From contig CANRPZ010000051.1 of assembly GCA_947632625.1 (NCBI GenBank), forward strand, positions 1 to 8,495: 8,495 nucleotides of DNA, in the 5' to 3' direction. The stretch is from an uncultured Bacilli bacterium. GTDB taxonomy: Bacteria > Bacillota_I > Bacilli_A > RF39 > UBA660. The notes below the pieces were generated by a model. The model saw only the letters and a program-made list of their open reading frames with translations, was not told the DNA's origin and did no database searches. Shown here piece after piece: positions 6,692 through 8,495 of this stretch. The position numbers and the translations under genes are program-made. Position 1 is the stretch's first letter; each line of letters begins with the position of its first letter.

Positions 6692-7387
6692 TTATTCAAA
6701 AGAAATCGTACTAATTAATTCATACAAATCTTCTTCTTTGAAATCTTGACCATATATTCCTATTCCATAAACAGCATCCTCGTGATTTAAAAAAACACCT
6801 TTTGAAAAATCATTTTCTACTATATAACCATCATAATCTCCTTTTATTAAAGTAATTTGATTGGTATTTGAAAGTATATTGGATGTAGTAACATTAATGG
6901 CAATTGATTTTCTAATTTTATTGATACTACTAAAAATGTTTGGTTGACTATTTATGTTTTCTAGTAAGTATTTATATAACTCATAATCATTTGTAACTTT
7001 ATTTTTTTCTAAATCTTTCGTTAAATCATAATAGAGACCATCTTGTTTACTTTCTTCTATAACTCGTTGGATTTGATCTTTTTTATCTTTTTTGCTAAAC
7101 AAGACTTTAAAATCAGTATCTTTTATGTCATAAGCTTCTAGATTATCTCCTAATTTTTCAAATTCATTTTTGATTTTAAGTCCTTCATAAGAAAAAGTAT
7201 CTTCTGGTTGATTTTTACTATAAATGTCAACACTTCTTTTTTCTTCTATATTTTTTTGCAATTCTAAAATTTGGTCTTCATTCTGTATAATTCTCTTTGA
7301 ATAAGCATAGAAGCAAAAAGATTTCGCTGCTATATAAAGAATAAGAACAATAACAGCAAAAATTATAATTCCTTTTTTAATTTTCAT
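6692..7387 (-). CDS. Membrane-anchored extracytoplasmic protein, second of two paralogs
   Basis: I do not recognise a named family. The 231-residue protein has a basic start, one hydrophobic helix (about residues 7-24) with no lipobox, and a polar lysine/glutamate-rich remainder, so it is probably anchored in the membrane with the rest outside. It is collinear with the protein encoded just upstream: DLTKDLEKN (121-129), NDYELY (133-138), SSI (153-155), TLIKGDYDGYIVE (179-191) and LYELISTISF (221-230) sit at the same positions in both. The end, YGQDFKEEDLYELISTI, is loosely like the C-terminal strands and helix of DUF4367-type domains, but that is tentative. ATG 7387 is chosen because GAGGAG lies seven bases upstream; an in-frame TTG at 7402 would overlap that site. 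It starts four bases after its neighbour's stop. Confidence 0.8.
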   Translation of the reverse strand: MKIKKGIIIFAVIVLILYIAAKSFCFYAYSKRIIQNEDQILELQKNIEEKRSVDIYSKNQPEDTFSYEGLKIKNEFEKLGDNLEAYDIKDTDFKVLFSKKDKKDQIQRVIEESKQDGLYYDLTKDLEKNKVTNDYELYKYLLENINSQPNIFSSINKIRKSIAINVTTSNILSNTNQITLIKGDYDGYIVENDFSKGVFLNHEDAVYGIGIYGQDFKEEDLYELISTISFE

Positions 7388-7391
7388 ATCA

Positions 7392-8090
7392 TCACTCCTC
7401 AAAATTTATAGTACTAATTAAATCGTACAGTTTTTCATCAGTAAAATCTTTGCTCCATATATGAAGATAATAGCTCTCTTCATTATGATAAATATAAGCT
7501 GTTTTATCTGCATTTTTTTCTATAATATATCCCTCATAATCGCCATCAATTAAAGTAACTTTTTTAATATCTTGCAAAATTATAAAGGATGCACCCAAAA
7601 TTGTATGAGCCCTTTTTATAGCATGAATGCTACTTAAAATATTTACTTTTTTATCTACATTTTGAAATAAATATGTATACAATTCATAATCATTACGAAT
7701 GTTATTCTTTTCTAAATCTTTTGTTAAGTCATAATTAAGGTTAGGAATTTTAGCATTTTCTTTTACATAAGAAAGCAAATGATTTTTTGGTTCTTTACTA
7801 ATCGTAATTTTTATATCACTATTTTTTATATTATATAGTGATTCATATTCCTGATCCGATTTTTCAAAATCGTTACGAATTTTCATGTTTTCATAAGTAA
7901 AATAATCGGTGATGTTTTCTGTATTTTTATGAATGGTAATGGTTTTGGGATTATTAAAGGCTTCTTTCACATCCATAAAATAATCAGGAATATTTGGCAG
8001 CGTATTTAATAAAACAATTTTAGCGCCAAAATAAATAATTAAAAATAGAATAAGTACCACAAGGATTATTATTTTTTTCTTTTTCTTCAT
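7392..8090 (-). CDS. Membrane-anchored extracytoplasmic protein, first of two paralogs
   Basis: This 232-residue protein of unknown function starts with a run of lysines and a hydrophobic helix (about residues 7-28), then a polar domain. No lipobox cysteine follows the helix, so I read it as a membrane anchor, not a lipoprotein signal. Motifs shared with its downstream paralog are DLTKDLEKN (121-129), NDYELY (133-138), ILSSI (151-155), TLIDGDYEGYIIE (179-191) and LYDLISTINF (221-230). The two align almost without gaps from about residue 86 to the end, showing a tandem duplication; the region after the anchor has diverged most. ATG 8090 follows a TAGGGTG site. Its stop TGA overlaps the ribosome binding region of the next gene, so they are cotranscribed and probably coupled. 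A substrate-binding or envelope-sensing role is possible but unsupported. Confidence 0.8.
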   Translation of the reverse strand: MKKKKKIIILVVLILFLIIYFGAKIVLLNTLPNIPDYFMDVKEAFNNPKTITIHKNTENITDYFTYENMKIRNDFEKSDQEYESLYNIKNSDIKITISKEPKNHLLSYVKENAKIPNLNYDLTKDLEKNNIRNDYELYTYLFQNVDKKVNILSSIHAIKRAHTILGASFIILQDIKKVTLIDGDYEGYIIEKNADKTAYIYHNEESYYLHIWSKDFTDEKLYDLISTINFEE

Positions 8091-8112
8091 TTACACCCTA
8101 CTTTCTAGTTTA

Positions 8113-8141
8113 AGTATACTTTAATTATAAATGAAAAGCAA
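8113..8141 (-). promoter_or_regulatory. Probable promoter of the paralog pair
   Basis: On the minus strand TTGCTT (8141-8136) and TATACT (8118-8113) are separated by 17 bases. Transcription would start near 8106, about 16 bases before the ATG at 8090. The -10 is good and the -35 moderate. It lies downstream of the terminator at 8156-8188, so it can drive the pair without the leader region. Confidence 0.5.
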
Positions 8142-8155
8142 GAACAATGAAAATA

Positions 8156-8188
8156 AAAAAACACCTTACAACTAATAGGGTGTTTTTT
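8156..8188 (-). terminator. Terminator ending the structured transcript upstream of the paralog pair
   Basis: AAAAAACACC (8156-8165) and GGTGTTTTTT (8179-8188) form a 10-bp inverted repeat around a 13-base loop, with T runs on both strands. In the minus direction it stops transcription about 65 bases before the first paralog's start codon. No plus-strand gene precedes it, so its use is probably on the minus strand, as the end of a small RNA or as a leader attenuator. Confidence 0.7.
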
Positions 8189-8325
8189 CAAAACAAAGCA
8201 ATTTGTTGAATAGAGATAACACCTAGCAAAACTTAAGTGTATCTCATTTTTATTGTCTTAATATATATTATGTAATAAAACACTATATATACTAATTTTT
8301 AGAAAGATTTGTTCTCCTCTTTCTA
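8156..8325 (-). ncRNA. Candidate structured small RNA or leader attenuator
   Basis: This stretch has no open reading frame of note but is packed with inverted repeats. Read on the minus strand from the predicted start near 8325 there are four hairpins: TAGAAAGA/TCTTTCTA (8325-8300) with GGAGAACAAA in the loop; an AT-rich stem (8295-8258); GAGATA-CAC/GTG-T-TATCTC (8245-8213); and AACAAA/TTTGTT (8207-8192). The terminator (8188-8156) follows. The RNA would be about 170 bases. It does not match the conserved parts of tmRNA, SRP RNA, RNase P RNA, 6S RNA or common riboswitches that I know. It may be a free small RNA or a regulated leader of the paralog operon. The promoter, hairpins and terminator are visible; expression is inferred. 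Confidence 0.45.
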
Positions 8326-8331
8326 CATATT

Positions 8332-8359
8332 ATTATACAGCATTTGCATTTAAATTCAA
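8332..8359 (-). promoter_or_regulatory. Promoter of the structured transcript
   Basis: On the minus strand TTGAAT (8359-8354) and a perfect TATAAT (8337-8332) are 16 bases apart. The predicted start, about seven bases downstream, falls at 8325, exactly where the first hairpin begins. It lies after the terminator of tRNA-Asn and therefore starts a separate transcript. Confidence 0.6.
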
Positions 8360-8385
8360 TACCAATATGAAGCTAAAAAACAAAA

Positions 8386-8406
8386 AAGCCCTTAAAAAAA
8401 GGGCTT
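8386..8406 (-). terminator. Terminator of tRNA-Asn
   Basis: AAGCCCTT (8386-8393) and AAGGGCTT (8399-8406) form a perfect 8-bp stem with a five-base loop. On the minus strand it is followed by a T run (rc of 8382-8387). It starts 12 bases after the tRNA 3' end and is the most GC-rich terminator stem in the window. Confidence 0.85.
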
Positions 8407-8418
8407 AAATTAACATAC

Positions 8419-8494
8419 TGGCGCCCGATGTAGGACTCGAACCTACGACCTAACGGTTAACAGCCGTGCGCTCTACCGACTGAGCTAATCGGGC
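8419..8494 (-). tRNA. tRNA-Asn (anticodon GTT)
   Basis: A complete cloverleaf reads on the minus strand: acceptor GCCCGAT/ATCGGGC, D arm GCTC/GAGC, anticodon loop CTGTTAA with anticodon GTT, and T arm GTAGG-TTCGAGT-CCTAC. The discriminator is G and the CCA is encoded. The anticodon stem CACGG/CCGTT has a C-T mismatch at its outermost pair. The 5' end lies one base inside the window edge, so its promoter is not visible. Confidence 0.96.
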
Positions 8495-8495
8495 A

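Noticed and set aside
7392..7394. TGA read as tryptophan (Mycoplasma code)
   Set aside because: TGA here ends the first paralog exactly at the ribosome binding site of the next, and tryptophan positions in the other proteins use TGG, so the standard code applies.
8240..8290. Very short open frames in the structured RNA (GTG with 17 codons, ATG with 4 codons, minus strand)
   Set aside because: Neither has a ribosome binding site at a usable distance; the GGAG in the first hairpin loop is over 30 bases upstream.
1..8495. Genomic island between two tRNA genes
   Set aside because: No integrase, transposase or copy of either tRNA 3' end was seen inside the window, and base composition looks even. 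The tRNA genes appear to be ordinary flanks.

Overview
This is an AT-rich stretch of bacterial chromosome, bounded by two minus-strand tRNA genes (tRNA-His at the left edge, tRNA-Asn at the right edge). Strong GGAGG-type ribosome binding sites, U-tailed hairpin terminators, canonical -35/-10 promoters, a PadR-HAAS pair and TGA used as a stop codon point to a low-GC Gram-positive bacterium (Firmicutes or a Mycoplasmatota relative with the standard code). The sequence alone does not fix the genus. Seven of the eight protein genes lie on the minus strand.

Layout, in minus-strand transcription order (right to left): tRNA-Asn with its terminator; a gene-free stretch that looks like a short structured transcript (promoter, four hairpins, terminator); a pair of tandem paralogous membrane-anchored proteins of unknown function, ending in a terminator; a MacB-type ABC transporter in one polypeptide (ATPase plus FtsX-like permease) with its own promoter; a PadR repressor and an overlapping HAAS/DUF1700 membrane protein behind a strong promoter that carries a perfect dyad, then a terminator; a two-gene operon of a stand-alone Clp-D1-like AAA+ ATPase and a 2,4-diaminopentanoate dehydrogenase-like oxidoreductase, ending in a terminator shared with the only plus-strand gene, a small membrane protein; and tRNA-His.

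The central part reads as a cell-envelope module: a PadR sensor-repressor that probably regulates itself, a HAAS membrane protein, an export-type ABC transporter and two anchored extracytoplasmic proteins. Shared regulation is inferred from proximity only. The left operon is harder to explain. It pairs a dehydrogenase of the anaerobic ornithine-degradation type, without any other gene of that pathway, with a Clp-like ATPase that appears to have lost the aromatic pore-loop residue used to thread proteins.

The least explained items are the structured RNA region at about 8156-8359, the ATPase-dehydrogenase pairing, and the start of padR, where the best ribosome binding site points to an ATA codon. 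No mobile element, CRISPR array, phage gene or integrase was seen.
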